The notes: generated by a model from the letters alone, not told the origin. A DNA stretch of 64,000 bases from Stutzerimonas stutzeri (GCF_000952685.1 NZ_JYHV01000007.1:1-64000), one strand, 5' to 3'. Shown: positions 1 to 9,007, counted from the stretch's first letter. Numbers and translations: made by a program.

Positions 1-59
1 CTTCGGTAATAGAGCGGATGACGCTCTTTTCATCCACCGTGCTCCGCCTCGGTGGCCGT

Positions 60-103
60 CACCGGGTGGACCGCCACCCGGTGGATCGCCACCCGGTGAA
101 TCG
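60..103. repeat. Nested inverted and direct repeat
   Basis: Positions 60-69 and 74-83 are perfect 10-base inverted arms (CACCGGGTGG / CCACCCGGTG) around the 4-base spacer ACCG. The second arm is then repeated directly: 74-88 and 89-103 differ at one base. The left arm can therefore pair with either right arm, giving two alternative hairpins. It lies downstream of rep (which runs away from it), so it may act at a transcript end, but there is no T-run and the function is unknown. Confidence 0.7.
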
Positions 104-162
104 GTGAAGCGTGGTCCACCCTACAACTGCTCGGATTTCGTCCCTGGCAGTCCTTCGGCCTG

Positions 163-191
163 CATTCGCCGCGGGGTCGCGGCTCCTACGA
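163..191. repeat. REP-like extragenic palindrome
   Basis: A GC-rich hairpin (GCCGCG at 168-173, loop GGGT, CGCGGC at 178-183) is followed by GGCTCCTACGAAG. This resembles the repetitive extragenic palindromes of Pseudomonas, which often end in a CGGCTCCTAC-type tail. Only one copy was noticed in the window, so the call rests on resemblance. It sits just downstream of the rep stop codon. Confidence 0.4.
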
Positions 192-211
192 AGCATTGCG
201 GGCTGGCCTAG

Positions 212-2221
212 TTACTTCTTCAACATCGCCCGCATCGCCGCCAATGCATCATTGCCGCGGGCCGCTTTCACTTCTACCGGCGCGTCTTCCTGGCCTTCCC
301 ACTCCAGGTCCTCCTGCGGCAGTTCGTCGAGGAAACGGCTGGGCATGCATTCGATGATTTCGCCGTACTGCTTTCGCTTGGCGGCAAAGGTCATGGCCAA
401 GTTCTGCCGCGCGCGGGTGATGCCGACATAGGCCAGACGGCGTTCCTCTTCGATGGTATCGGCCTCGATGCTGGAGCGGTGCGGGAGGATTTCCTCCTCC
501 ATGCCGAGGATGAACACGTAAGGAAACTCCAGCCCCTTGGAGGCGTGCAACGTCATCATCTGCACGCCATCGGCGCCTTCTTCCTCGTCCTGCTGGCGTT
601 CGAGCATGTCGCGCAGGACCAGCTTGGCGATGGCCTCCTCGATGGTCATTTCGCCTTCTTCGTCTTTCTCCAGCGTGTTCTTCAACGCATCGATCAGAAA
701 CCAGACGTTGCCCATGCGGAAGTCGGCGGCCTTGTCACTGGAGGTCTGCCCGCGCACCCAGGTCTCGTAGTCGATGTCCATGACCATGCTGCGCAGCGCG
801 GCGATCGGGTCGTTCTGCGCGCATTGCTGGCGCAGGTTGTCCATGTAACGCTTGAAGCGCGACAAGCGATCGGTGAAACGGCTGTCGAGATGTTCGGCCA
901 GACCCATCTCGTCGCAGGCCTGATACATCGAGATTTTGCGCGTGGTCGCGTAGTTGCCGAGCTTCTCCAGTGTGGTCGAGCCGATTTCCCGGCGCGGCAC
1001 GTTGATCACGCGTAGAAAGGCGTTGTCGTCGTCCGGATTGACCAGCAGGCGGAAGTAGCTCATCAGGTCCTTCACTTCCTGACGGGCGAAGAAGCTGGTG
1101 CCGCCGGACAGCCGATAGGGAATCTGGTGGTGCTGCAGCTTCAGCTCGATCAGCTTGGCCTGGTAGTTGCCGCGATAGAGGATGGCGAAATCGCTGTAGG
1201 GCCGTTGGGTCTTCAGGTGCAGGGTGAGGATTTCCATCGCCACCCGCTCGGCCTCGGCTTCCTCGTTGCGGCAGCGGATCACGCGGATCGGATCGCCATG
1301 GCCCATTTCCGACCACAGCTGTTTCTCGAAGGCGTGCGGGTTATTGGCGATCAGGATGTTCGCGCACTTGAGGATACGGCTGGTGGAGCGGTAGTTCTGC
1401 TCGAGCATCACCACCTTGAGCGAGGGGAAGTCCTCCTTCAGCTGCATCAGATTTTCCGGCCGCGCGCCGCGCCAGGCGTAGATCGACTGGTCATCGTCGC
1501 CCACCACGGTGAAGTGCGCGCGCTCCTGCACCAGCAGTTTGACCAGCAAATACTGGCTGGCGTTGGTGTCCTGGTACTCGTCCACCAGCATGTAGCGCAC
1601 CTTGTTGCGCCACTTCTCCAGCACCTCGGGGTGGTTCTGGAACAGCTTGACCGGCTGCATGATGAGGTCGTCGAAATCCACCGCGTTGTACGCCTTGAGC
1701 GTGCGCTGGTAGTGGGTGTAGACGATAGCGGCGGTCTGCTCCTTGGGGTTGCGTGCGTTTTCGAGCGCCTCTTCAGGCAGGATCAGGTCGTTCTTCCAGT
1801 TGCCGATGTAGCCCTTGATCTCGTCCACGCCGTCGTCACCGGCGTATTCCTTCTGCATGATGTCGGTCAGCAGCGCCTTGATGTCGCCCTCATCGAAGAT
1901 CGAGAAGCCGGGCTTGTAACCCAACTTGGCGTATTCCTTGCGAATGATGTTCAGACCGAGGTTGTGAAAGGTCGAGACCGTCAGGCCGCGGCCTTCCCCG
2001 CCGCGCAGCAGGCTGCTGACGCGCTCCTTCATTTCACGGGCGGCCTTGTTGGTGAAGGTCACGGCGACGATGTACTGGGCGCGGATGCCGCACTGCTGGA
2101 TCAGGTAGGCGATCTTGCGGGTGATCACGCTGGTCTTGCCGGAGCCGGCGCCGGCGAGCACCAGCATGGGGCCGCCGACGTAGTTCACGGCTTCCTGCTG
2201 CCGGGGGTTGAGTCGGGACAT
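212..2221 (-). CDS. rep: ATP-dependent DNA helicase Rep
   Basis: Superfamily 1A 3'-to-5' DNA helicase that helps forks pass protein roadblocks and restart. The 669-residue product matches the length of E. coli Rep (about 670). Visible motifs: Walker A GAGSGKT at residues 24-30, VTFTNKAA near 54-61, the DEYQDTN Walker B motif, GDDDQSIYAWRGA (motif III), QNYRS (motif IV) and the late motif VGITRAR. The N-terminal opening MSRLNPRQQEAV is Rep-like and shorter than in UvrD. The start at 2221 has only a weak upstream ACGAGA. The gene is divergent from the GGDEF/EAL gene, with 242 bases between the two chosen starts. Confidence 0.95.
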   Translation of the reverse strand: MSRLNPRQQEAVNYVGGPMLVLAGAGSGKTSVITRKIAYLIQQCGIRAQYIVAVTFTNKAAREMKERVSSLLRGGEGRGLTVSTFHNLGLNIIRKEYAKLGYKPGFSIFDEGDIKALLTDIMQKEYAGDDGVDEIKGYIGNWKNDLILPEEALENARNPKEQTAAIVYTHYQRTLKAYNAVDFDDLIMQPVKLFQNHPEVLEKWRNKVRYMLVDEYQDTNASQYLLVKLLVQERAHFTVVGDDDQSIYAWRGARPENLMQLKEDFPSLKVVMLEQNYRSTSRILKCANILIANNPHAFEKQLWSEMGHGDPIRVIRCRNEEAEAERVAMEILTLHLKTQRPYSDFAILYRGNYQAKLIELKLQHHQIPYRLSGGTSFFARQEVKDLMSYFRLLVNPDDDNAFLRVINVPRREIGSTTLEKLGNYATTRKISMYQACDEMGLAEHLDSRFTDRLSRFKRYMDNLRQQCAQNDPIAALRSMVMDIDYETWVRGQTSSDKAADFRMGNVWFLIDALKNTLEKDEEGEMTIEEAIAKLVLRDMLERQQDEEEGADGVQMMTLHASKGLEFPYVFILGMEEEILPHRSSIEADTIEEERRLAYVGITRARQNLAMTFAAKRKQYGEIIECMPSRFLDELPQEDLEWEGQEDAPVEVKAARGNDALAAMRAMLKK

Positions 2222-2258
2222 TCTCGTTCGGTCTGTTGAAGCGGGGGGCGAGAGTTTA

Positions 2259-2274
2259 GCAGGGCAAGCCCTGC
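2259..2274. promoter_or_regulatory. Short perfect palindrome in divergent promoter region
   Basis: GCAGGGC and GCCCTGC are perfect inverted arms separated by AA, 38 bases upstream of the rep start codon and between rep and the divergent GGDEF/EAL gene. The two-base loop makes an RNA hairpin unlikely and fits a dimeric protein-binding site better. No regulator can be named. Confidence 0.35.
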
Positions 2275-2463
2275 CAGATGACGTTGACCAGGCTTCGTGC
2301 CTACCAGTCGTCGCCCGCCGTACTCAGTTTTGGACAGGAATGCTCTAGTCTATGCGCGCCGTGACCGCCTTAGGCTGTTCAGTCACCGCTCCGCTTCGCA
2401 CAAGGAGGTGTGCCGTCGAGGTGGCCAACCATCCTCTTGCTCCGCACGAACCGGGGACACACC

Positions 2464-4122
2464 GTGACAGCGCCCATCCAACCCATGCGTCTGGTTCTGC
2501 TGGCAGACGAGCCCGAGTGGGGCGAACGTTTGCACGCCGCGCTGGTCGCGTTGCGTAGCCAACACCTGCTGCTGATCGCCGATGACTGGCCCTCCGCCGC
2601 TGCGCATCTGGCTGAAGCGGGTCACGTCTTGCTGCTCACCACGCCGCGCCGCCGTCCGGCTTCGGGCCGTTTTCCCATTCCTACCATGCTCCTGCTCGAC
2701 GAAGAGCCGGACGAGGCGCCCGATGGCGTTGTCGACTGGCTGGTCGGTTCGCAGTTCAGCGCCGATGTGTTGCGCCGCAGCCTGCGTTATGCACGAGAAC
2801 GGTGCGCTCTGCATGCGGCACTGCAGCGCCTGTCCGAGCAGGACCCGCTGACAGGAGTCGTGAACCGCCAGGGATTCCAGGCGTTGCTTGCGGGAGAGCT
2901 GGCGGAGCACGACGGCGGGGGGTTGGCCCTGGGACTGCTGGACCTGGACAATTTTCGCCGGGTCAACGAGGCGCTGGGGCACCAGGCCGGTGACGGGCTG
3001 ATCCTGCAAGTGGTGGCGCGCTTGAAGGCGCAGCTGGAGGTTGGCGACCGGATCGCGCGGCTGGGTGGCGACGAATTCGGCCTGCTACTGGATACCGGGC
3101 GCCGCTCCGGGCGCGCCGAGCAGGTAGCCGATCGGGTGGTGGAAGCCTTGGCCGAGCCTTACTGGCTCGACGGCGAAAGCCTGATGCTCGGCTGCAGCCT
3201 CGGGCTGGCCCACGCCAAGGCCGATACCGATGCCGATCAGCTGCTATGGCTGGCGCAGGTTGCCATGCGGCAGGCCAAGGCCAAGCAAGGGTGTACCTGG
3301 TATCTCTACAACGAGCGGGTCAATCGCAGCGCCAGCAGCCTGGCGGACCTGGAAGGTGAGCTGCGCCGTGCGCTGCGCCGCGATGATCTGGAATTGCACT
3401 ATCAGCCGCGGCTGTGCATGGAGACCGGCCGCATCGTCGGGCTGGAAGCGCTGGTGCGCTGGCCGCATGCCTCGCGCGGTCTGCTGGCGCCGGACGAGTT
3501 CATCCCCATGGCCGAGGAAAGCGGGCTGATCGTTCCGCTGGGCTATTGGGTCATTTCACGGGCGCTGCGCGACATGCAGAGCCTGCGTGAAAAGGGCTCC
3601 GGCGAGCTGCATATGGCGGTGAATCTGTCGTTTCGGCAATTTCAGGACAGCCAATTGCTGGTCACCCTGCAGCGACTGATCGAGGAGCGCGGTGTGGACC
3701 CGCGCTGGCTTGAATTCGAGCTCACCGAGACCGCGGTGATGCGCCGCAGCGATCAGGTCAGCGGGACCATGAGCGCGCTGGCGGAGCTGGGTGTGCGCTT
3801 CTCGCTGGACGATTTCGGCACCGGATTTTCGTCGTTCGTGCACCTGAGCCGGCTTCCTATCAGCCTGCTGAAAATCGACAAGAGCTTCGTCGATGGGGTC
3901 AGCGCCAAGGCGGACAACAGCCTGGTCCAGGCCATGATCGGTCTGGCTCATGACCTGGGGCTAGAGGTGGTGGCCGAAGGCGTGGAACGGGCCGGTCAGT
4001 TGAAACTGCTGGAGCGCTACGGCGCCAATCAGGTGCAGGGCTACCTGATCAGCAAGCCGCTGCCACTGGCGGAGCTGGAGCGCTTCCTGGATCAGGAGCA
4101 TCAGGCCCAGCTCAGCGGCTGA
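2464..4122 (+). CDS. GGDEF/EAL cyclic-di-GMP turnover protein
   Basis: Probably a c-di-GMP phosphodiesterase. Roughly 110 N-terminal residues look like a receiver-type fold, but a Thr stands where a phospho-acceptor Asp would be. Next comes a GGDEF domain with an intact LGGDEF motif and DLDNF, but with EVGD where the RxxD inhibitory site would be. The C-terminal EAL domain has GLEALVRW, ELTETAVM, DDFGTGFSS and AEGVE, so the catalytic residues look intact. The frame is open back to a GTG at 2410, but AAGGAGG there ends one base before that GTG, too close for normal use. GTG 2464 follows GGGGACACACC and is preferred; ATG 2485 is possible. Beside rep it is in the position of P. aeruginosa PA5295 (ProE), recalled from memory. 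Confidence 0.88.
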   Translation: MTAPIQPMRLVLLADEPEWGERLHAALVALRSQHLLLIADDWPSAAAHLAEAGHVLLLTTPRRRPASGRFPIPTMLLLDEEPDEAPDGVVDWLVGSQFSADVLRRSLRYARERCALHAALQRLSEQDPLTGVVNRQGFQALLAGELAEHDGGGLALGLLDLDNFRRVNEALGHQAGDGLILQVVARLKAQLEVGDRIARLGGDEFGLLLDTGRRSGRAEQVADRVVEALAEPYWLDGESLMLGCSLGLAHAKADTDADQLLWLAQVAMRQAKAKQGCTWYLYNERVNRSASSLADLEGELRRALRRDDLELHYQPRLCMETGRIVGLEALVRWPHASRGLLAPDEFIPMAEESGLIVPLGYWVISRALRDMQSLREKGSGELHMAVNLSFRQFQDSQLLVTLQRLIEERGVDPRWLEFELTETAVMRRSDQVSGTMSALAELGVRFSLDDFGTGFSSFVHLSRLPISLLKIDKSFVDGVSAKADNSLVQAMIGLAHDLGLEVVAEGVERAGQLKLLERYGANQVQGYLISKPLPLAELERFLDQEHQAQLSG

Positions 4123-4128
4123 GGCGAA

Positions 4129-4149
4129 CGCCGGGTGCGGCACCCGGCG
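4129..4149. terminator. Hairpin at convergent gene junction
   Basis: CGCCGGGTGC and GCACCCGGCG form a near-perfect dyad with a one-base centre, six bases after the GGDEF/EAL stop and ten bases before the end of betT on the other strand. Its place suggests a shared bidirectional terminator, but neither side has a T-run, so it may be only a stabilising 3'-end hairpin. Confidence 0.45.
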
Positions 4150-4158
4150 CCCAGCCGG

Positions 4159-6126
4159 CTAGCGCACCATGTGCAGGAAGTGCATGTGTTTCTCGTACTG
4201 GTCGAGGATGTCGCCGATGACGCCCTCGCGGCTCCAGCCCATCACATCGTAGTTCTGTCCGCCTTCCTTGAGGTGCACCTCGGCGCGGTAGTAGTTGCGC
4301 TCGTCCTCGTCACCTTCTTCGGAGACGACGAAGCTCGGCATCGGATAGCCGCGCGGACGGATCTGGTAGATGAAGTCGGGAGCGCCCTCGTGGGTGATCG
4401 CCAACCCGGTACGGTTGTCCTCACCGCTGGTCAGTTCTACGCTGTAGCCCTGCTGGCGCAGCTCCTCGGCCACTGCAGTACAGGCCGGGGCCGCAACTTC
4501 CCTGATGAAGCGCTCCACATCGCGGCGGCGCGGGTACTTGGTCAGGTTCTGCACGCGTCGCCGCCAACCGCCTTCCTGCGGCGCGGTGGGCGTGGTGCTG
4601 AGTGACTGATAGCGCAGGCCTTGCTTGGTGGCATCGACGCGCAACGCCTTGAGCAGCCCCCACATGGCGCAGAGCAGTACCAGGGTGAAGGGCAGCGCGC
4701 TGGCGATCGTGGCGGTCTGCAAGGCCGTCAGGCCATCGGCGAGCAGCAGCGCGATGGCCACCGCGCCCATGGAACCGGCCCAGAACACGCGCTGCCAGAC
4801 GGGCGTCTGGCCTTGGCCACCGGAAGCGAGCATGTCCACCACCAGCGCACCGGAGTCCGCCGAGGTAACGAAGAACACCACGACCATGATGATCGCGATC
4901 AGCGATAGCAGCGAGGCAAAGGGGAAGTGCTCGAGAAAGGCGAACAGTGCCAATGAGCTGTCGCGCTCGATGGCTTCACCCAGACTGGTTACGTGGTCCC
5001 AGAGAATCATGTGAATCGCGGTATCGCCGAACACCGTCATCCAAAGCAACGTGAAGGCAGTCGGCACCAACAGGACGCCGGTGACGAACTCGCGAATGGT
5101 GCGGCCACGTGAGATCCGCGCGATGAACAGCCCGACAAAGGGCGACCAGGCCAGCCACCAGCCCCAGTAGAACAGCGTCCAGCCGCCTATCCAGTCGTTC
5201 GGCTCGTAGGCGTAGAGATTGAAGGTAGCGGTGACGATCTGGGAGAAGTAGTTACCGGTGTTCTGCACGAAGGTCTGCAGGATGAACACGGTGGGGCCGG
5301 CGATCAGTACCAAAAGCAGCAACAGGACCGCCAACGTCAGGTTCAACTCGGACAGCCGGCGTACGCCCTTGTCCAGCCCGGTGACCACGGAAATGGTCGC
5401 CAGCAACGTGGTGCCTGCGATCAGTGCGATCTGTACCGGTATCGATACCGGCAGCCCATAAAGATGGTTCAAGCCGGTGTTGATCTGGGTGACCCCAAGA
5501 CCCAGAGAGGTGGCGACGCCGAGTACGGTGCCAATGATGGCGAAGATATCCACCGCGTGGCCGATCGGGCCATGAATACGTTCACCGATCAGCGGGTACA
5601 GGGCCGAGCGCAGGGTCAGCGGCAACCCTTGCCGATAGCTGAAATAGGCCAGGATCATCGCGACGATGGCGTAGATAGCCCAGGCGTGCAGTCCCCAGTG
5701 GAAGAAGGTGATTTTCATCGCTTCGCGTGCGGCGTCTACGGTGCCGCCTTCGCCGACCGGGGGGGATAGAAAGTGCATCACCGGCTCGGCGACGCCGAAG
5801 AACATCAGACCGATACCCATGCCCGCCGAGAACAGCATCGAGAACCAGGTGAGGTAGCTATAGTCCGGCTCGCTGTGATCGGGGCCGAGCTTGATCTCTC
5901 CGTACCGGCTGAGGGCCAGCAACACGACCATCAGCAGAATGATCGCCACGGCAAGAATGTACAGCCAACTGACATTGGCGATGATCCAGGCCTGGACATC
6001 GCTGAAGACGCGCTGAGCATGCTCCGGGGCGGCGACGCTGTAGATCACCAGCATCAGGATCAGAACGGCAGAGCCGTAGAAAACGGGGGGGTTGAGGGTA
6101 GGGGAAGAAGACTTGTTGGCCTCCAT
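4159..6126 (-). CDS. betT: BCCT-family choline transporter, BetT type
   Basis: Inner-membrane secondary transporter of the betaine/choline/carnitine family, expected to import choline for conversion to the osmoprotectant glycine betaine. The 655-residue protein has a short N-terminal tail, about twelve hydrophobic segments and BCCT motifs (GMGIGLMFFGVAEP; FYWGWWLAWSPFVGLFIARISRG split over two helices). A soluble C-terminal domain of about 150 residues is typical of BetT and linked to osmotic control in E. coli. The frame is open to 6369, but ATG 6126 has AAAGGAG six bases upstream and begins a natural N-terminus. No betA, betB or betI gene is nearby. Substrate is inferred from length and C-terminal domain. 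Confidence 0.85.
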   Translation of the reverse strand: MEANKSSSPTLNPPVFYGSAVLILMLVIYSVAAPEHAQRVFSDVQAWIIANVSWLYILAVAIILLMVVLLALSRYGEIKLGPDHSEPDYSYLTWFSMLFSAGMGIGLMFFGVAEPVMHFLSPPVGEGGTVDAAREAMKITFFHWGLHAWAIYAIVAMILAYFSYRQGLPLTLRSALYPLIGERIHGPIGHAVDIFAIIGTVLGVATSLGLGVTQINTGLNHLYGLPVSIPVQIALIAGTTLLATISVVTGLDKGVRRLSELNLTLAVLLLLLVLIAGPTVFILQTFVQNTGNYFSQIVTATFNLYAYEPNDWIGGWTLFYWGWWLAWSPFVGLFIARISRGRTIREFVTGVLLVPTAFTLLWMTVFGDTAIHMILWDHVTSLGEAIERDSSLALFAFLEHFPFASLLSLIAIIMVVVFFVTSADSGALVVDMLASGGQGQTPVWQRVFWAGSMGAVAIALLLADGLTALQTATIASALPFTLVLLCAMWGLLKALRVDATKQGLRYQSLSTTPTAPQEGGWRRRVQNLTKYPRRRDVERFIREVAAPACTAVAEELRQQGYSVELTSGEDNRTGLAITHEGAPDFIYQIRPRGYPMPSFVVSEEGDEDERNYYRAEVHLKEGGQNYDVMGWSREGVIGDILDQYEKHMHFLHMVR

Positions 6127-6271
6127 GCTGCGCTCCTTTGATAACCGATTAGGGAGTGGCCGCCTGTGGCGAAGAGGACGCAATCTAACATATCGGTCAG
6201 CTTTCGACCGGACACGCAGGTCGTCCACTGCCTCGCTTCGCTGGTTGGGCCGCCTGGAAATCCGGTTTGCA

Positions 6272-6291
6272 ATTGAATTACCGATTCCAAT
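6272..6291. promoter_or_regulatory. Candidate operator dyad upstream of betT
   Basis: On the minus strand the sequence reads ATTGGAAT-CGGT-AATTCAAT, a dyad with outer ATTG...CAAT arms. It lies about 145 bases upstream of the betT start and just after the comM stop. TetR-type regulators such as BetI bind AT-rich dyads, but I cannot match a known site with certainty. Confidence 0.25.
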
Positions 6292-6316
6292 CGATCGCCG
6301 TTGGAGGGGGCGTAAC

Positions 6317-7816
6317 TCAGCCGCCCTGGCTGCCGGGTCTGTACTGCAGGGCTTCGGCCAGGTGCGCACGGCCGATGGCCGTGTGCTGCTGCAGGTCTGC
6401 CAGGGTCCGCGCGACTTTCAGGATCCGGTGCGCGGCGCGCAGCGAAAGTCCGAGTCGCTCGCAGGCGCGTTCCAGCCATTGCTGGTCCTCGGCTTGCAAT
6501 TGGCAATGGCTGCGCAGACCGCTGAGGTCGAGAAATGCATTGGCGCAGCCTTGGCGCTGCAACTGGATGCGTCGCGCTTCGGCGACCTGGGCCGCGACCT
6601 GTGCAGTGGTTTCGCTGCCGGCCAGTGGCGCGTTCAGTGCCGTGGCTTCGCGTGCCACGGTGAGGTGCAGGTCGATACGATCGAGCAACGGCCCGGACAG
6701 CTTGCCGCGGTAGCGCTGAATCTGATCGGGTGAACAGCGGCAGCGCCCGCTCGGGTCTCCCAGGTAGCCGCAGGGGCAGGGATTCATCGCCGCGACCAGT
6801 TGAAAGCGAGCCGGGAATCGCACCTTGTCCCGTGCCCGGGCAATAACGATGCAGCCTGATTCCAGTGGCTCGCGGAGCACCTCCAGGACTTTGCGATCGA
6901 ATTCCGGCAGCTCATCGAGAAACAACACGCCCTGGTGCGCCAAGGTGATTTCGCCCGGCCGCGGTCGGCTACCACCGCCAACCAGAGCCGGTCCCGATGC
7001 ACTGTGATGGGGCTGACGGAAAGGCCGCTGCGGCCAATGCTCGAGCGGTGACTGGCTGGCGACCGAATGAATCGCCGCGACTTCCAACGCCTCCTGCTCT
7101 TCCAGAGGCGGTAGCAGGCCCGGAAGACGGCTGGCGAGGAGCGTCTTGCCGGTGCCCGGCGGCCCGGAAAACAAAAGGTTGTGCGCGCCCGCCGCAGCGA
7201 CCAGCAGGCCGCGCTTGGCAGCAACTTGGCCTTGCACCTCGGCCAGGTCGGGATAGGGCAACAGTTGACGCAGCAAACCTTGGGCTTCGAACGGCGCAAG
7301 AGGCGCGACGCCATTGAAATGCGCTGCGACCTCGAGCAAATGATCGGCGGCGTAGACCACCAGGCCAGAGGCCAGGCTGGCTTCCTCGGCATTGGCGCGT
7401 GGTACCAGCAGAGCACGTCCGGCTTTGCGTGCGGCCAGTGCGGCGGGCAGAACGCCCTGAACCGGGCGTAGCGCTCCAGACAGTGCCAGCTCGCCCAGGC
7501 ATTCGAGGCTATCGAGGCGGTCCGGGGGAATCTGACCGCTCGCCGCGAGAATACCCAGGGCGATGGCCAGATCGAAGCGGCCACCGTCTTTCGGCAAGTC
7601 CGCCGGGGCGAGATTGAGGGTTATACGGCGGGCAGGAAAGTCAAAGTCGGAGGTCAGAATCGCGCTGCGCACACGATCCTTGCTTTCCTTGACGGCGGTC
7701 TCCGGCAGCCCGACCAGCGCCAGCGAGGGCAAGCCGTTGGCCAGGTGGGCTTCCACGGTGACGCTGGGCGCCTCGACGCCCACCTGGGCGCGGCTATGAA
7801 CAATGGCAAGGGACAT
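6317..7816 (-). CDS. comM: YifB/ComM Mg-chelatase-like AAA+ ATPase
   Basis: The 499-residue protein has the YifB layout: an N-terminal LonC/ChlI-like domain (residues about 1-180), an AAA+ ATPase core with Walker A GPPGTGKT and Walker B LFLDELPEF, then the Mg_chelatase_C region ending in LRAAHRILKVARTLADL. ComM proteins are hexameric branch-migration helicases that help integrate incoming DNA during natural transformation, a trait known for P. stutzeri. ATG 7816 is preceded by AAAGGAG at good spacing. The gene follows ubiK on the same strand with 33 bases between. Confidence 0.92.
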   Translation of the reverse strand: MSLAIVHSRAQVGVEAPSVTVEAHLANGLPSLALVGLPETAVKESKDRVRSAILTSDFDFPARRITLNLAPADLPKDGGRFDLAIALGILAASGQIPPDRLDSLECLGELALSGALRPVQGVLPAALAARKAGRALLVPRANAEEASLASGLVVYAADHLLEVAAHFNGVAPLAPFEAQGLLRQLLPYPDLAEVQGQVAAKRGLLVAAAGAHNLLFSGPPGTGKTLLASRLPGLLPPLEEQEALEVAAIHSVASQSPLEHWPQRPFRQPHHSASGPALVGGGSRPRPGEITLAHQGVLFLDELPEFDRKVLEVLREPLESGCIVIARARDKVRFPARFQLVAAMNPCPCGYLGDPSGRCRCSPDQIQRYRGKLSGPLLDRIDLHLTVAREATALNAPLAGSETTAQVAAQVAEARRIQLQRQGCANAFLDLSGLRSHCQLQAEDQQWLERACERLGLSLRAAHRILKVARTLADLQQHTAIGRAHLAEALQYRPGSQGG

Positions 7817-7849
7817 TCGATCACTCCTTTGATCGTGTCGCCACCGGGT

Positions 7850-8113
7850 TTATTCGGAGGCGGGGGGCACCAGTCTTTCTTCCAGCTCGGCGACCTTGGC
7901 CTCGAGCGCTTCGAGCCGCGCCCGTGTGCGGGCCAGGACGACCATCTGGCTGTCGAACTCGTCACGACTGACGACATCCAGCTTACTCAGCGCGCCCTGC
8001 ACGATCCCTTTCAGCTGGGCTTCGATTTCCGGGCGGGGTAGTGGCGTTTCGCCGTTGAACAGGCGCGAAGCCTGGGAGCCGATGGCGTCGAGAAAAGCTT
8101 TGGGTGGAAACAT
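7850..8113 (-). CDS. ubiK: Ubiquinone biosynthesis accessory factor UbiK (YqiC/BMFP)
   Basis: A small 87-residue protein of the BMFP family. The N-terminal half (FPPKAFLDAIGSQASRLF) is amphipathic, and the C-terminal half, from about residue 50, is a charged coiled coil (ARTRARLEALEAKVAELEERL). UbiK assists the Ubi complex of aerobic ubiquinone synthesis in E. coli. In-frame ATGs lie at 8119 and 8113; I chose 8113 because AGGTG sits six bases upstream and the product then begins MFPPK as in relatives. Divergent from glnK. Confidence 0.87.
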   Translation of the reverse strand: MFPPKAFLDAIGSQASRLFNGETPLPRPEIEAQLKGIVQGALSKLDVVSRDEFDSQMVVLARTRARLEALEAKVAELEERLVPPASE

Positions 8114-8180
8114 GAGCATCACCTGTTTCTGAGCGGCGGGCAGTGTAACACGGGCCGTCCGCGGTCATTTTTTACCAGCA

Positions 8181-8229
8181 TGCACGATTATGGGCAGACG
8201 CCTGCGTCGTTGTGCGCGGTATTGGTGCG
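8181..8229 (+). promoter_or_regulatory. Two NtrC-like enhancer sites upstream of glnK
   Basis: Two stretches resemble the NtrC dyad TGCACY-N5-GGTGCA. The first, at 8181-8197, reads TGCACGATTATGGGCAG, with a perfect left half. The second, at 8213-8229, is TGCGCG-GTATT-GGTGCG, with both half-sites recognisable. They lie 76-125 bases upstream of the sigma-54 core promoter, a normal distance for an enhancer pair. Nitrogen control of glnK-amtB by NtrC is established in many proteobacteria; binding here is inferred. Confidence 0.55.
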
Positions 8230-8305
8230 CGGTTGCGCTGGTTCGCTACAGGCACCACGGCATCCCGGCGTCGCGGAACGCACCAGACCGCGCTTTCCAG
8301 CAAAC

Positions 8306-8321
8306 TGGCACCGATTCTGCT
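8306..8321 (+). promoter_or_regulatory. Sigma-54 (RpoN) promoter of glnK-amtB
   Basis: TGGCACCGATTCTGCT matches the -24/-12 consensus TGGCACG-N4-TTGCW, with GG and GC exactly 12 bases apart start to start. Transcription should begin about 8333, leaving a leader of about 170 bases before glnK. The leader carries another half-site pair (TGCACC at 8338, GGTGCG at 8354) with 10-base spacing, which is too wide for a standard NtrC dyad. The 382 bases between ubiK and glnK hold no supportable gene. Confidence 0.75.
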
Positions 8322-8492
8322 TGGAGGGCCATGACGATGCACCAGAGCGTTGCGGTGCGCAGGCGATTCGGGACGTTTCGTCGGATCGGTTGATGGTGTC
8401 GGGAGTCGCTCGGCCACGCCGGCGCGTTACAAGAGCCAGACACTGAGCTTAGACTTGAGCCGGGTTCGTACTTCTGGGGCAAGTCCACCTAA

Positions 8493-8843
<351 letters not shown>

Positions 8844-9007
8844 TCGGCTTCGTCGCGTAGGGAGCGATTGACCGGGCGGAGACGCCCGAGTTCGCCGAAA
8901 TCAGCCAAGCCAACCGAGTCTGATTTCTCGCTGCCACGCACGATCTCGATCGTTTTGCGATTGCCTGCCTAGCAGGCCTACGAACCCCACGCCCCAGGAG
9001 TAAAACC

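Noticed and set aside
1127-2239. Open frame of 370 codons opposite rep
   Set aside because: It is antisense to a helicase with all motifs. The composition (many His, Val, Leu, Asp) is typical of the complement of a GC-rich gene.
8180-8488. Several short open frames on both strands between ubiK and glnK
   Set aside because: They cover the sigma-54 promoter and NtrC-like sites, lack ribosome sites and show no family features.
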